Below are positions 29,675 to 39,575 of a stretch of 54,269 bases of DNA, one piece after another (within the stretch, counting starts at the first letter, position 1; the number at the start of each line of letters is the position of its first letter). A program made the position numbers and the translations under genes. The stretch comes from an uncultured Verrucomicrobiales bacterium (lineage in GTDB: Bacteria; Verrucomicrobiota; Verrucomicrobiia; Verrucomicrobiales; DEV007), in assembly GCA_937891465.1 (NCBI GenBank), contig CALAHF010000041.1:1-54269 (forward strand). The letters are read 5' to 3'. A model generated the notes under the pieces. It searched no databases. It was given only the letters and a program-made list of their open reading frames with translations, and was not told the DNA's origin.

Positions 29675-30979
29675 CTAGTCGGAATCACTGAGGTTCGATC
29701 GATAAGTTTCAGCCGCGAAGTAAATCGCAATCAGCGTGATTCCCGCCGTGCCGATCATGTATACAGAAACAGGCCACGATTTATCGCCGGACCATTCGAG
29801 AAGTGCTGTCGCGATCAAAGGTGCAAGTCCACCGGCAAAGGGCGAGGCAAGCTGATAGCCGATCGAGGCGCCGCTGTAGCGAACCCGCGTGCCGAAGAGT
29901 TCCGAGAAAAAAGCCGCTTGAGGGCCATACATTGCCGAATGACCAATGAGTCCCAAAATAATTGCCAGCCAAATGATGGCGGTAACTTTGGTCTCGATCA
30001 TCCAGAAAAAAGGAAAAGCGAAAAGGGCGATGAAAATCGCTCCGGCTAGATAAACTGGACGGCGGCCGACCCGGTCTGATAGCGCGCCGAACGCAGGAAT
30101 GGCAACGATTTGAATGACTGCGGCAATCCACACGCCGGTAAGAATTGTGGAGCGCTCAAGACCGAGTTGATCAACTGCATAGGACAGAACAAAAACACTA
30201 AAAATGTAGAAGCAGGCATTCTCAGCAAACCGTGCGCCCATCGCCAGGAACACGTTTTTAGGATGCTTTTTTAAGACCTCAATGATTGGAATTTTACTGA
30301 CGCCCTCAGTCTTTTGGGCTTTGGCAAAGAGCGGGCTTTCAACGATGTGGAGCCGGATAATCATGCCGATACCGAGTAACACAATCCCTAGCAGAAACGG
30401 AACGCGCCAACCCCAGGATAAAAATTGCTCTTCGGGCAATTTTGTAACAATCGCAAACACGCTTGCCGCAAGGAGTAAGCCAACGGGAACGCCCATCTGG
30501 ACACAGCTTCCGTAGAAGCCGCGTTTGCCTTCGTGACCATGTTCAACCGCCATCAAAACTGCACCGCCCCATTCGCCGCCAACGCCGAAGCCCTGAACCA
30601 ACCGCAGCAGAACCAAAATGATTGGCGCGGCGATGCCGATTGTTTCGTAGGTGGGGAGAAATCCGATTAGACAGGTGGCTATTCCCATCATCATGAGAGT
30701 TGTCACGAGCATCGCTTTGCGTCCAATCCGATCTCCGAAGTGCCCGAAAACTATTCCGCCAATGGGGCGGGCGAAGAAGCCAATCGCGAATGTTCCATAG
30801 GCAGCCATTCGGCCGACGAATTCATTTTCTACGGGGAAAAAGAGTTGGCCAAAAACGAGCGCGGCAGCGGTTCCATAGATGAAGAAATCAAACCACTCAA
30901 TCGTGGTTCCGATAAAGCTGGCCAGGACAACGCGGCGGACCGAGTTTTGCGGAGGAGGGGAGGTTTCGTTGTCGCTCAT
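29675..30979 (-). CDS. MFS transporter, metabolite:H+ symporter (MHS) family
   Basis: A 434-residue twelve-helix carrier. The N-terminus has the MHS signature TIEWFDFFIYGTAAALVFGQLFFP, then ARPIGGIVFGHFGDRIGRKAML and LQGFGVGGEWGGAVLM, as in ProP, ShiA and alpha-ketoglutarate permeases. These import organic acids or zwitterions with protons. The start is 1 nt downstream of the thiolase stop, so the two genes are translationally adjacent and the carrier probably brings in the acid processed by the SDR, CoA-transferase and thiolase encoded upstream. Confidence 0.93.
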   Translation of the reverse strand: MSDNETSPPPQNSVRRVVLASFIGTTIEWFDFFIYGTAAALVFGQLFFPVENEFVGRMAAYGTFAIGFFARPIGGIVFGHFGDRIGRKAMLVTTLMMMGIATCLIGFLPTYETIGIAAPIILVLLRLVQGFGVGGEWGGAVLMAVEHGHEGKRGFYGSCVQMGVPVGLLLAASVFAIVTKLPEEQFLSWGWRVPFLLGIVLLGIGMIIRLHIVESPLFAKAQKTEGVSKIPIIEVLKKHPKNVFLAMGARFAENACFYIFSVFVLSYAVDQLGLERSTILTGVWIAAVIQIVAIPAFGALSDRVGRRPVYLAGAIFIALFAFPFFWMIETKVTAIIWLAIILGLIGHSAMYGPQAAFFSELFGTRVRYSGASIGYQLASPFAGGLAPLIATALLEWSGDKSWPVSVYMIGTAGITLIAIYFAAETYRSNLSDSD

Positions 30980-30980
30980 A

Positions 30981-32117
30981 TTAGGATTTCTTTAAACTGA
31001 TTGCTGAACCCATGCCGCCACCAACGCACAACGTTGCGAGGCCGGTTTCGATTTCTCCGCGTTGGATTCCCCAAGCCAGGTGTGCCACGAGCCTTGCTCC
31101 ACTTGCCCCGACAGGATGTCCCATCGCAATGGCTCCTCCGTTTAGATTGATCGTTTCCGGCCCGATTTTCATTTCGAAAAGACAGGCAAGGACCTGCGCT
31201 GCGAAGGCTTCATTAATCTCGATGGCATCAAATTTTTCGAGCGATCGCGCAAGTTTTTGAACCGCATGAACTGGCCCCAGCCCCATTTCTTTTGGGTCGC
31301 AGCCGACCGATGTTGTTTCATCAATCACCGCCATGATTGGCCAGCCGTTTGCTTCAGCTGTCTCGCGGTCAGCCAGCAAAAGCATTGCCGCTCCATCATT
31401 GATTCCCGACGCATTGCCGGGCGTGACCGAGCCGAATGCGTCAAAAGCCGGATTCAATTTGGCGAGCGATTCCGCGGTTGTGTCTGCCCGGGGATGTTCA
31501 TCAGCAGCGAGATTTTCGAGAGGCGCGAGTTCATCCGCAAAAATCCCTGCCTGATGAGCCGCTTCATATCGGCGTTGAGATTCGACAGCAAATGCATCCT
31601 GATCTTCGCGGGAAATGTGGTATTTCGACACGAGTGCTTCCGCGGTTAGCGCCATGTGTTTGTGGTCAAATGAATCCACCAATCCATCTTGTAAAATCGA
31701 ATCGATCAACTTGCCATCTCCGAGCTTGATACCCGATCGGGATCGGGGCATGAGATGCGGCGCATTGCTCATCGATTCCGTTCCGCCGCACAGCACCACC
31801 TTTGCATCGCCTGCTCGGATTGCCTGCGCGGCAAGTGCAATCGCCTGCATACCCGAGGCACACATCATATTCACGGTGAACGCTGGAGTGGTAATCGGAA
31901 GCCCGAGGTTCACTCCGATTTGTCGTGCGATGTTCATGCCCTGACCGGCACTCAGAATATTCCCGATGATGACTTGATCGATCTGCGTGCGATCAAATTC
32001 ACCAAGCGTGGCTTTCCCTGCATGAACGGCCAAATCGACCGCAGACTCACGCGCGAGTGATCCCAAAAATATTCCGATTGGGGTTCGGCGGGTGGAGACA
32101 ATGCAGGCTTCGTTCAT
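30981..32117 (-). CDS. Acetyl-CoA acetyltransferase (thiolase)
   Basis: A 378-residue thiolase. The nucleophile is Cys86 in NMMCASGMQA; the C-terminal catalytic motifs are EINEAFAAQ, NGGAIAMGHPVGASGAR and the second Cys in CVGGGMGSA. It cleaves acetoacetyl-CoA to two acetyl-CoA or runs in the biosynthetic direction. Located in the cytoplasm. It lies between the CoA-transferase (135 nt upstream gap) and the MHS carrier (1 nt), which points to degradation of a short 3-keto acid rather than long-chain beta-oxidation. At 378 residues it is slightly shorter than the usual 390-395. Confidence 0.94.
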   Translation of the reverse strand: MNEACIVSTRRTPIGIFLGSLARESAVDLAVHAGKATLGEFDRTQIDQVIIGNILSAGQGMNIARQIGVNLGLPITTPAFTVNMMCASGMQAIALAAQAIRAGDAKVVLCGGTESMSNAPHLMPRSRSGIKLGDGKLIDSILQDGLVDSFDHKHMALTAEALVSKYHISREDQDAFAVESQRRYEAAHQAGIFADELAPLENLAADEHPRADTTAESLAKLNPAFDAFGSVTPGNASGINDGAAMLLLADRETAEANGWPIMAVIDETTSVGCDPKEMGLGPVHAVQKLARSLEKFDAIEINEAFAAQVLACLFEMKIGPETINLNGGAIAMGHPVGASGARLVAHLAWGIQRGEIETGLATLCVGGGMGSAISLKKS

Positions 32118-32252
32118 AAAATCGGGTCGAGGAATACCAAATCGAAGTCATTGCAACAACGGCGCATTTCCGTCGGCCAAAAAAACTTCGCATCTCCACG
32201 TGCGACCCACGTCGAAGAATCCGCATGCAGAGGCGCGGAGGCGCGGAGTTTT

Positions 32253-33791
32253 TTATGTAAAACAGGAGGATGGCATCTGTTTTAGATTGTTGCTGATGAT
32301 GGGAGTAAAGCCCATCATGTCGAGAACATCTTCCTGCAGCTGGATGCCCGGGGCAATTTCGATCAATTCCAATCCCTTCGGAGTCAGCCGAAAGACGGCC
32401 CGCTCGGTCACAAAAAGTATGGGCCGTTTTGATTCAATCGCCAGGGGTCCGCTGAAGGATACCTGATCTACCTGCTCGACAAATTTCTTAACGCGGCCTT
32501 CGGTTTCGATGATGAGCTTCCCGTTAGCGATTTGAGTTACGAGACCGCCAGAAGTCATGGTGCCGCAAAATATGAGTCGTTTTGCGTTTTGAGAAATCGT
32601 GACAAACCCACCGACACCCGCGAGTCGCGAGCCGAATTTCGAGACGTTTACATTTCCGGACGCATCGACCTGGGCGGCTCCGAGCGCTGCAAAATCGAGT
32701 CCACCTCCGTCGTAGAAATCGAATTGCGACGGTTGATCGATGACTGCCTGCGGGTGAACTGCTGCACCGAAACTGAGACCGCCTGCGGGCATTCCACCGA
32801 TCGGTCCACTTTCGACGGTCAGCGTCACATCGTCGAGTATTCCTCGCTCAGCGGCGACTCGCGCGACGCCTTCAGGCATGCCAATTCCGAGGTTCGCGAG
32901 GTCGCCGATATGCAATTCATCACACGCCCGGGCGGCGATAATGCGGCGTTCATTGGACGGTAGCTTTTCGTGAACGACCGGCTCGCTTTCGTCCGGGGCG
33001 GAGCAATAGCTCGCGTTCATCGCTTCGGCAAACGTCTGGTCATGTTCGCCGGCATCCGCCACAACAATGCGGTCGACCAAAACGCCTGGCACGGTAACGG
33101 ACTGAGGAACGATTGCCTGATCACTGAGCCGCTTTACCTGAGCAATGATAATGCCGCCACTGTTTCGAACGGCCTGTGCAATCGCGAGCACTTCCCCAAT
33201 GATCGCTTCGTCCTCCATGGATAAATTTCCTGCAGGATCCGCTGTGGTGGCGCGGATAAACCCAACATGGATCGGAAACGCACGGTAGAAAAGCCAGGGT
33301 TTCCCCGACAATTCAATCCGCTCGATCAGCTCCTCGATCGTCCTCTCGTTGAGCTTTCCTCCATCATTTTGCGGATCAATAAACGTTCCCAATCCAACGT
33401 GGGTGATGCACCCTGGACGGCCCGCGGCAATGTCACGCATCAGTTGGCAAACGACACCTTGCGGAAAATTATAGGCCTCGATTTTATTCTCGATCGCCAG
33501 CTTTCCCATGCCGGGCGCGAGCGCCCAATGTCCGCCGATCACCCGTTTGATGAGCGCTTCATGCGCGAGATGATTCAGCCCGCGCGATTTTCCGTCACCC
33601 TGTCCGGCGGCATAAACCAATGTCAGATTCTCGGGTGCAGCTGTTTTTAGAAAACGACGTTCGAGGGCAGCGGTCAACGCTTCGGGATGTGCTGCACCAA
33701 CGAATCCTCCGCACACGAGTGTGTCGCCATCTTTGATGAGATCAACCGCATCGGCAGCTGAACTCAGTTTATTTTCCCGACGATTGCTCAT
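32253..33791 (-). CDS. Fused two-subunit CoA-transferase (acetoacetate/propionate type)
   Basis: A 512-residue family I CoA-transferase with both halves in one chain. The longer frame from 33857 overlaps the upstream gene; ATG 33791 forms an ATGA overlap with its stop and is preferred. The N-terminal half begins [26 protein letters not shown] and the C-terminal half [17 protein letters not shown]. The Glu of [14 protein letters not shown] is the expected acyl carrier, as in propionate CoA-transferase and YdiF. It would activate a short acid such as acetoacetate with CoA from acetyl- or succinyl-CoA, feeding the thiolase next to it. Confidence 0.92.
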   Translation of the reverse strand: MSNRRENKLSSAADAVDLIKDGDTLVCGGFVGAAHPEALTAALERRFLKTAAPENLTLVYAAGQGDGKSRGLNHLAHEALIKRVIGGHWALAPGMGKLAIENKIEAYNFPQGVVCQLMRDIAAGRPGCITHVGLGTFIDPQNDGGKLNERTIEELIERIELSGKPWLFYRAFPIHVGFIRATTADPAGNLSMEDEAIIGEVLAIAQAVRNSGGIIIAQVKRLSDQAIVPQSVTVPGVLVDRIVVADAGEHDQTFAEAMNASYCSAPDESEPVVHEKLPSNERRIIAARACDELHIGDLANLGIGMPEGVARVAAERGILDDVTLTVESGPIGGMPAGGLSFGAAVHPQAVIDQPSQFDFYDGGGLDFAALGAAQVDASGNVNVSKFGSRLAGVGGFVTISQNAKRLIFCGTMTSGGLVTQIANGKLIIETEGRVKKFVEQVDQVSFSGPLAIESKRPILFVTERAVFRLTPKGLELIEIAPGIQLQEDVLDMMGFTPIISNNLKQMPSSCFT

Positions 33792-34543
33792 TGTCCAAAC
33801 CAGCCGCCGTTCACATGAATCGTCTGGCCGGTGATGTAATCCGCCAGTGGACTGCATAGGAATAAGATCGCATTGGCGACCTCTTCGGGTTCGCCAAATC
33901 GTCCCAGGGGAATTTGTTTCAGCATTTCCGCGCGCGCGCTTTCAGGAATTGATTTTCCCATTTCGGTGAGTGCTACTCCGGGGGCAACCGCGTTCACCGT
34001 GATTTGCCTTTTGGCCAACTCTTTGCTCAACACCTTCGTCAATCCAACTACCCCGGCCTTTGCCGCCGAATAATTTGCTTGGCCAAAAAATCCCAACGAC
34101 CCAGAAATCGACGCCATGTTCACAATTCGGCCACCGTCGGCGAGGCGAACCGCCGCTTCTTTCGAAACGTTAAAAGCTCCGGTGAGATTAGTTCCGATGA
34201 CCGCCTCCCAATCCGCATCGTTCATTTTTTTGAACGATTTATCCCGGAGGATGGCAGCGTTGTTGATCACGATATCCACCGCACCGAATTTTTCTGCGAC
34301 CGACTCAAACATTGTTGCGATCGAATTCCGATTGCGAACATCGCCTTCGATTGCGATGACACCGTCACCCAATTCGGCCGCGGTTTCCGCCGCGATCCGT
34401 TCATTTGCACCATCAGCGTCCCGAAAAAACGTAATGGCGACGTTGGCGCCGGCGGCATGAAGAAGGGTCGCGGTTGCCCGGCCGAGGCCTTGTCCGCCAC
34501 CTGTTACCACGGCTGTTTTTCCTGCAAGGTCGATTGAAATCAT
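33788..34543 (-). CDS. Short-chain dehydrogenase/reductase, FabG/PhaB-like
   Basis: A 251-residue classical SDR: NAD(P) motif GGGQGLG near 15-21, NNAA at 94-97, and the active site with Ser145/Ser147, Tyr158 and Lys162 (YSAAK). The C-terminal [13 protein letters not shown] is typical of FabG and acetoacetyl-CoA reductases. First gene of the operon; its TGA overlaps the CoA-transferase ATG by 4 nt. In this setting it most likely interconverts a 3-hydroxy and 3-keto acid (or their CoA esters), but a general 3-oxoacyl-ACP reductase role is not excluded. Confidence 0.9.
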   Translation of the reverse strand: MISIDLAGKTAVVTGGGQGLGRATATLLHAAGANVAITFFRDADGANERIAAETAAELGDGVIAIEGDVRNRNSIATMFESVAEKFGAVDIVINNAAILRDKSFKKMNDADWEAVIGTNLTGAFNVSKEAAVRLADGGRIVNMASISGSLGFFGQANYSAAKAGVVGLTKVLSKELAKRQITVNAVAPGVALTEMGKSIPESARAEMLKQIPLGRFGEPEEVANAILFLCSPLADYITGQTIHVNGGWFGQ

Positions 34544-34683
34544 CGCGGCGAATGTAGCAAGCGGGTCCGTTCAAATCCAGAATTGAAAATGGCGTGGGTG
34601 CGGTGACGAGTTAATCATTGCAGCCCTGCATCCTGGCAAGAGCGATGCCCGGATAGAAATACTTGAAAGAAAATTTCCATCAA

Positions 34684-35547
34684 TTAATCTCCAAATATCG
34701 TGAGGTCATCATGGTCCAACGCAGCGAGCGCCTGGTCGATGTGATTGGTGGTTCTTCCACCGACGAGAATGCGCCTGATCTTCGGTTGATGCATCGCCCA
34801 CGCCAGAGCCAAGTGCGCCTGTGAGTGACCGGATTTTGCAGAGATTGCTTCGAGTCTCTGGAGGCGTGCTTCGGCTGCTTCATGGAAATACACATCCTGA
34901 TGCCCGGGAATCACATCAAATCTAGAGCCGGGTTCGACGCCATGCTTGTGTTTGCCTGTCAGAAATCCTGCTCCGAGAGGACTGTAGCCAACGGTCTCAA
35001 TATTTTTCGTCGTGCAGAACTCGCGAAACTCGGAGCTGAAATCACTGACCGCGTAGTTGAAATTATTCTGAACCACGGAAACGCGAGTCAGGGAATTCTC
35101 ACGCTGTAATTCCAATGCCCGGCTCAGCTGCGTCATGTCGTAGTTGCTGGCGCCAATGACTTTGACCGCACCGCTGGCGACAAGGTAATCGAGGGTTTGA
35201 AGCGCTTCAATCTTCTCCGCCGTTTCATCCCACGTATGCAAATAGAGCAAGTCGATCGCATTGCCGCCCAGCCGTTCCCTGCTTTTCGAAACATGCTCCG
35301 AAATCTTTTCAGGCGTGTAGGGTGGGAGGATTTTAGTCGCGATTGTCAGCTCCGTTGATTCGGCGGAATGCATCCGAAGCCACTTCCCAAGAATCTCTTC
35401 TGAGGTTCCGTTTGCGTACGCCGCAGCCGTATCAAAATGCGAAATCCCGCGCTCGATCGCATAGTCCAGCAATTTAAAGGAAGTAGTCTCGTCGATTTCG
35501 CGCCCGAAGGTGACGCAGCCGAATCCGATTTTCGCAACAGAGGTCAT
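34684..35547 (-). CDS. Aldo/keto reductase
   Basis: A 287-residue aldo/keto reductase with the full tetrad Asp39, Tyr44, Lys72 and His104 (HFDTAAAY, ATKILPP, LYLHTWDE). The frame is open to 35586 but the extra codons (HRTHPVG) come from repeat R5, so ATG 35547, followed by TSVAKIGFGCVTFG, is the natural start. The enzyme would reduce a carbonyl using NADPH in the cytoplasm; substrate unknown. R5 ends 9 nt upstream of the ATG and occupies the region where a ribosome-binding site would normally lie. Confidence 0.92.
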   Translation of the reverse strand: MTSVAKIGFGCVTFGREIDETTSFKLLDYAIERGISHFDTAAAYANGTSEEILGKWLRMHSAESTELTIATKILPPYTPEKISEHVSKSRERLGGNAIDLLYLHTWDETAEKIEALQTLDYLVASGAVKVIGASNYDMTQLSRALELQRENSLTRVSVVQNNFNYAVSDFSSEFREFCTTKNIETVGYSPLGAGFLTGKHKHGVEPGSRFDVIPGHQDVYFHEAAEARLQRLEAISAKSGHSQAHLALAWAMHQPKIRRILVGGRTTNHIDQALAALDHDDLTIFGD

Positions 35548-35556
35548 ATTTGAAAA

Positions 35557-35599
35557 CGAACCAACAGGATGCGTTCGATGAACCAACCCTGTTGGTTCG
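35557..35599 (+). repeat. 43-bp dispersed hairpin repeat, copy R5
   Basis: One of the best formed copies: CGAACCAACAGG pairs perfectly with CCTGTTGGTTCG, and GTTC-GAT-GAAC forms the inner hairpin. It lies between divergent genes, 9 nt before the aldo/keto reductase ATG (minus strand) and 89 nt before the plus-strand PQQ gene. Confidence 0.93.
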
Positions 35600-35688
35600 G
35601 TTTCAGAAAGACCAGCGGAAACTATGATTTAATAATAGCCGGTATCGGCCATTGATCGTTTTCGGGGCATCTGCTGAAATGTTGGTTA

Positions 35689-37125
35689 ATGAAGAAAAGC
35701 CCGCTGATCATTTTTCCAATGCTGTGTTTGTTGAATTGCTGGATTGCCGAGGCGGATGACTGGGCGCAATTTCGAGGGCCAAACGCATCGGGAGTTTCCG
35801 CAGGAACGGATCCGTTGCCGACAGAATTCTCACTCGAAAGCAAATTGCTTTGGAAAGCCGAACTCGGCGACGGAATTGGTTCAGCGGTGATTGTAGATGG
35901 GCTGGTTTTTAACACGGCGATGTCGGGCGAGACCGCGCTTGCTATTTTTTGTCATGATGGAAAAACCGGAAAGCAACTTTGGAAAACGGAAGTGCCGACG
36001 GGAGAGCTTCCGCGCATTACACCGCCAAATTCCCATGCTTCATCGACACCCGTAGCCGATGGCACGAATGTTTATATGTATTTTAGCACGATCGGCTTGA
36101 TCGCGTTCGACGCTAAAACAGGCAATGAGGCATGGCGCCACGAACTGCCGCAGCCGGCTTTTTTGATGGATTGGGGCTCGGGTTCGTCGCCGATTTTGTA
36201 TGACGGTATGGTGATATTTGCGCGCGATGACGATCTCAATTCTTACATGGTGGCTGTTGATGCGATAACCGGAAAGGAAATATGGAAAACTCCTCGCCCC
36301 GACATGCTGGCCGGGTATGCGATTCCGGTGATGTGCACAGCGGGTGGGCGAACGGATCTGGTCGTAGCTGGATCGGGCAAGTTGAAAGGTTACGATCCGA
36401 AAACCGGCAAAGAAATTTGGACGTGCAATACGCTGCTCCGAACGGTGATGACGTCGCCGGTGGTTGCTGATGACCATATTTATGTAGCCGTTCAAAGTTA
36501 CGGCGACAACACGCGGACTCTGAAATACGCGCTGCTGCAATGGCTCGACACGAATCAGGACGGGAAGCTTGCGCGCGACGAAATGCCGGAAGAGTTCTAC
36601 GAGCGCTTTGATAAATCGGACAAGAACAAAGACAAAATGATTGATGAGCTCGAAATCGAAACGGCTTTTCAGCACGAAGACAATTTGGTGGGTGGAGGAA
36701 ATACGATTCAAGCGGTTAAAGGGGGCGGCAAGGGTGACGTCACGAAAACGCATCTTGCTTGGAACATCGATAACAAGTCGCCCTCGAATTTGTCGTCGCC
36801 GTTAGTTTTTAATGATCGAGTCCATGTCGTGAAGTCCGGTGGGATTTCGAGCTGTTTCGACGCAAAAACCGGGGATGAAATTTGGGGGAGGACACGACTG
36901 CGAAATTTTGGGGATTATTATGCCTCACCGATCGCGGCGGACGGAAAAATCTACATCGCGGGTCGAAACGGTTTTGTGGTGGTTATTGACGACGCGGACG
37001 AGTTGAAGATCCTCGCAAAGAACGATGTCGGCGAAGAAATTTTGGCGACGCCTTCAATTGCAGATGGGCGGATCTACGTTCGAGGTCGAGAGAGCATTTT
37101 CTGTTTTTCAAATGAAGCGAAGTAA
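35689..37125 (+). CDS. Secreted PQQ-type beta-propeller with inserted EF-hand pair
   Basis: A 478-residue exported protein with signal peptide MKKSPLIIFPMLCLLNCWIAEA. WAQFRGPNASG is the usual opening of PVC PQQ-like propellers, and blades carry the repeat DxKTGKxxWK (DGKTGKQLWKTE, DAKTGNEAWRHE, DAITGKEIWKTP, DPKTGKEIWTC, DAKTGDEIWGR). Two EF-hand loops are inserted between blades at about residues 285-320 (DTNQDGKLARDE and DKNKDKMIDELE). Such proteins are exported and may act as electron-transfer or assembly scaffolds; true PQQ binding is not shown. It is followed after 29 nt by the secreted protein at 37155, probably co-transcribed. Confidence 0.88.
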   Translation: MKKSPLIIFPMLCLLNCWIAEADDWAQFRGPNASGVSAGTDPLPTEFSLESKLLWKAELGDGIGSAVIVDGLVFNTAMSGETALAIFCHDGKTGKQLWKTEVPTGELPRITPPNSHASSTPVADGTNVYMYFSTIGLIAFDAKTGNEAWRHELPQPAFLMDWGSGSSPILYDGMVIFARDDDLNSYMVAVDAITGKEIWKTPRPDMLAGYAIPVMCTAGGRTDLVVAGSGKLKGYDPKTGKEIWTCNTLLRTVMTSPVVADDHIYVAVQSYGDNTRTLKYALLQWLDTNQDGKLARDEMPEEFYERFDKSDKNKDKMIDELEIETAFQHEDNLVGGGNTIQAVKGGGKGDVTKTHLAWNIDNKSPSNLSSPLVFNDRVHVVKSGGISSCFDAKTGDEIWGRTRLRNFGDYYASPIAADGKIYIAGRNGFVVVIDDADELKILAKNDVGEEILATPSIADGRIYVRGRESIFCFSNEAK

Positions 37126-37154
37126 ATCGATTCCAACCTCAACAATCAAAACCG

Positions 37155-38687
37155 ATGAAAATTTTCTACGCACTCATTTCACTTCTCGCGATTTCGATTT
37201 CTGCCCATGCCGCACCGCCGGAGGTCACCATCGTTACTGGCGCAAAGCCGAAGGCATTGGAAAAATATGCTGCTGAAGAATTGGCGGTCTTATTAAAGAC
37301 GCTGTTTCAAGCGGAAGCAAAAATCACTGGTTCTGTCCCAGAAGGCGCGAAAAATATCATTCTGTTAGGGAATGCTGAAACCAATCCGGCGATTCCGAAA
37401 TCGGAATGGCCTACCGGGATTTCAGATCAGGGACATGTTTTAAAAAACACAAAAGACGGTCTGATTGTTGGTGGTGGTAGTCAGGTCGCGACGCTGTGGG
37501 CGGTTTACGAATTCGGGCATTCGTTTGGAATGCGATACATGCTGCACGAGGATTTCCCGCCGATCGATGCGCCGGAGTTTTCACTTGAGGGGGTCGATAC
37601 GATTCTTGAGCCGAACGTCAAAGTTCGGGCATGGAGGACGCTTGATCCGGGGATCGCCAGTCAGGAATCGTGGGGTTTGGCTGATCACAAAAAATTGCTC
37701 AAACAGTTGGCAAAATTGAAATTCAACCATGTCGTGCTTGCCTCTGAAAGTCAGCCCAGAGAGCGTTCGGTATCGGTGACTGGTGATATCGCAGGCCGAT
37801 CGGTTTTTGGTGGAGCAAAAACATTTGAAAATCCCGATTTCGCTGGGAAGACAACTCAAACAGATAAGTTGGGTTCGTGGACGAAATTGCTGATTGGCAT
37901 TCGTCGTTCGGCTGCGATTTTGGGAATGTCCGATTCCGTCGATGATAAGGGGACGAAAATTCTGAATTTATCGCCTGGCCAGCCAAACGGCGGATTACTT
38001 CCTCAGTTTTCCACTACAAAGCTTGCCGAAGAGTTGATGGAAGCGCGCAAAGTGAATGGTTTCGCCGCGCAGTGTTGGATTCCGGGCGATCACAACTCTG
38101 GTATCTACTTTCTCTCCCGCGCATCATTCGATGCCAACATCACACCGGCGCAATCGCTCGAATCGCTGGTAACTCCCGTCTGCGGTGAAGGCGTGGCGGA
38201 ACGCCTCGGAATGGGATTTGCGGCCCTCGCCGAAGCGTCCGCACTGATCAATGAAAATGACGCTGACTTTGCCGTGCCTGATCCGAAAATGTTCATGGAG
38301 CACTACGAATCTGGAAAACCCGTTCCTGAATGGTGGGCCAAAGCTAAAGAGCATTTTGGCACTGCCACGAATGAAATGTATCGTGGAAACACCAGAGCCA
38401 GGGGCGGGGCGCGGCCCTACATTTTGTATCATGCCAAGCGGTTTTTCTTCTCGCTCCATTACATGACTGCCATTGACCATGCCCGACTCGCGGGAATCGC
38501 ACGCGATGAAAAAAACAACGAAGCATGGGTCGAAAATCTGGAGCTTTCCATCGAAGCGATGCACAATGCACTCGGGATACATGCCGAAGTTGCCCGTGAT
38601 CAAAGTGATCGCGGTGTGATCGCAATTTTAAATGAGTATGCATACCGGCCGCTTCTCAAAGCGCTTGATGAAACGCCGTTGCCATAG
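37155..38687 (+). CDS. Secreted glycosidase-like protein with GH20/GH67-type N-domain
   Basis: A 510-residue exported protein (signal peptide MKIFYALISLLAISISAHA). Residues about 22-150 resemble the alpha/beta N-terminal domain that precedes the barrel in alpha-glucuronidases and hexosaminidases (KALEKYAAEELAVLLK, GLIVGGGSQVATLWAVYEF). Residues about 155-400 could be an incomplete barrel (KVRAWRTLDPGI, LLKQLAKLKFNHVVL), and the C-terminus is helical with WWAKAKEHFGTA and RFFFSLHYMTAI. It is shorter than the large families of this type and I cannot identify a catalytic pair, so activity is uncertain. It ends 10 nt before the convergent GNAT gene. Confidence 0.7.
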   Translation: MKIFYALISLLAISISAHAAPPEVTIVTGAKPKALEKYAAEELAVLLKTLFQAEAKITGSVPEGAKNIILLGNAETNPAIPKSEWPTGISDQGHVLKNTKDGLIVGGGSQVATLWAVYEFGHSFGMRYMLHEDFPPIDAPEFSLEGVDTILEPNVKVRAWRTLDPGIASQESWGLADHKKLLKQLAKLKFNHVVLASESQPRERSVSVTGDIAGRSVFGGAKTFENPDFAGKTTQTDKLGSWTKLLIGIRRSAAILGMSDSVDDKGTKILNLSPGQPNGGLLPQFSTTKLAEELMEARKVNGFAAQCWIPGDHNSGIYFLSRASFDANITPAQSLESLVTPVCGEGVAERLGMGFAALAEASALINENDADFAVPDPKMFMEHYESGKPVPEWWAKAKEHFGTATNEMYRGNTRARGGARPYILYHAKRFFFSLHYMTAIDHARLAGIARDEKNNEAWVENLELSIEAMHNALGIHAEVARDQSDRGVIAILNEYAYRPLLKALDETPLP

Positions 38688-38697
38688 GGGCGAGCGA

Positions 38698-39561
38698 CTA
38701 TCCGGTCTCAGGACCTCCAATCGCCCACTGAAATTCCGGGCGGTCAGCAAGATTTGAATCCCCGGTCCACATTCGAATCAATTTCCTCTGCTTGATGAAT
38801 CCGAGCGATTCGGCCAATCGAATTGCATCCGGGTTGTCGTCGAAGATATCCCAGAAAATGTGCGAGGAAGGCGAAGTTGAGATCAGATCAGATATGATCC
38901 TCTCACCGATTTTCCGATCATCTGAAATCACAGGCCCCAGATAGGCGGCGCTCATGCCTTCGCGGATCGTTCCAAAACATTCGTCAATCGAGATCGAGCG
39001 CGAGGAATTCTGAAGCATTTGGTCGAGAAATTTAGAGCGGTCAGCTCCAAAGGCAATGTGATCCAGTTTGTACGATGGAATTTCTATCTGTCCGCGATTG
39101 GGATTTTCATCAAACGGTTCAGAATTCCGTTCCCACCGCGCTAGTCCATACTCGACTTGGAATCCCAGTTTCTCGTATACCTTTTGTCCGTCTGGTGTCG
39201 CATCCAGCTTCACGCACCGGACTTTTTTCTCTACCAATAAATAATTCAGACAATGATTTAAAAGCGCAGTTGCCAGCCCCAATCGGCGAAACTCCGGATG
39301 AACCAACACCATGCCAATCCAAGCCAAATCAGTTCCGTAACTGGTCGTCGTAGCAGTTCCGGCAGGCTTTCCGTCATGCTCAATTAAAAAGCAGCCTTCA
39401 GGGGCATGCCCAACCAAGCGTCGCCAATCCGTATCAGTTTGGTTCCAGCCAGCGATCTTCCGAACGGTTTGAGCGAACGGAAAGTCATCGAAACTGAGGA
39501 GGCGGATTTTTGATTCTTCAGACACGTTTCCTGACTTGGTTCGGTCGGCAGGTTCTGCCAA
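38698..39561 (-). CDS. Two-domain GNAT acetyltransferase
   Basis: A 287-residue protein with an N-terminal GNAT domain (acetyl-CoA loop VHPEFRRLGLATALL, then YEKLGFQ) and a C-terminal second GNAT-like half (GPVISDD..ERIISDLIS, ESLGFIKQRKLIRMW) of the type that follows such domains in YitH-like proteins. It should acetylate an amine of unknown identity in the cytoplasm. The annotated ATG 39561 lies only 14 nt from the divergent start at 39576, too close for separate promoters; GTG 39525 (before SEESKIRLL) is a plausible alternative start that removes the non-conserved leader. Confidence 0.85.
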   Translation of the reverse strand: MAEPADRTKSGNVSEESKIRLLSFDDFPFAQTVRKIAGWNQTDTDWRRLVGHAPEGCFLIEHDGKPAGTATTTSYGTDLAWIGMVLVHPEFRRLGLATALLNHCLNYLLVEKKVRCVKLDATPDGQKVYEKLGFQVEYGLARWERNSEPFDENPNRGQIEIPSYKLDHIAFGADRSKFLDQMLQNSSRSISIDECFGTIREGMSAAYLGPVISDDRKIGERIISDLISTSPSSHIFWDIFDDNPDAIRLAESLGFIKQRKLIRMWTGDSNLADRPEFQWAIGGPETG

Positions 39562-39575
39562 AGTGACCTTCGCAC

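Noticed and set aside
32200-32252. GC-rich direct repeat AGGCGCGG before the CoA-transferase stop as a terminator or attachment site
   Set aside because: Two short tandem units without dyad symmetry or a matching copy elsewhere.
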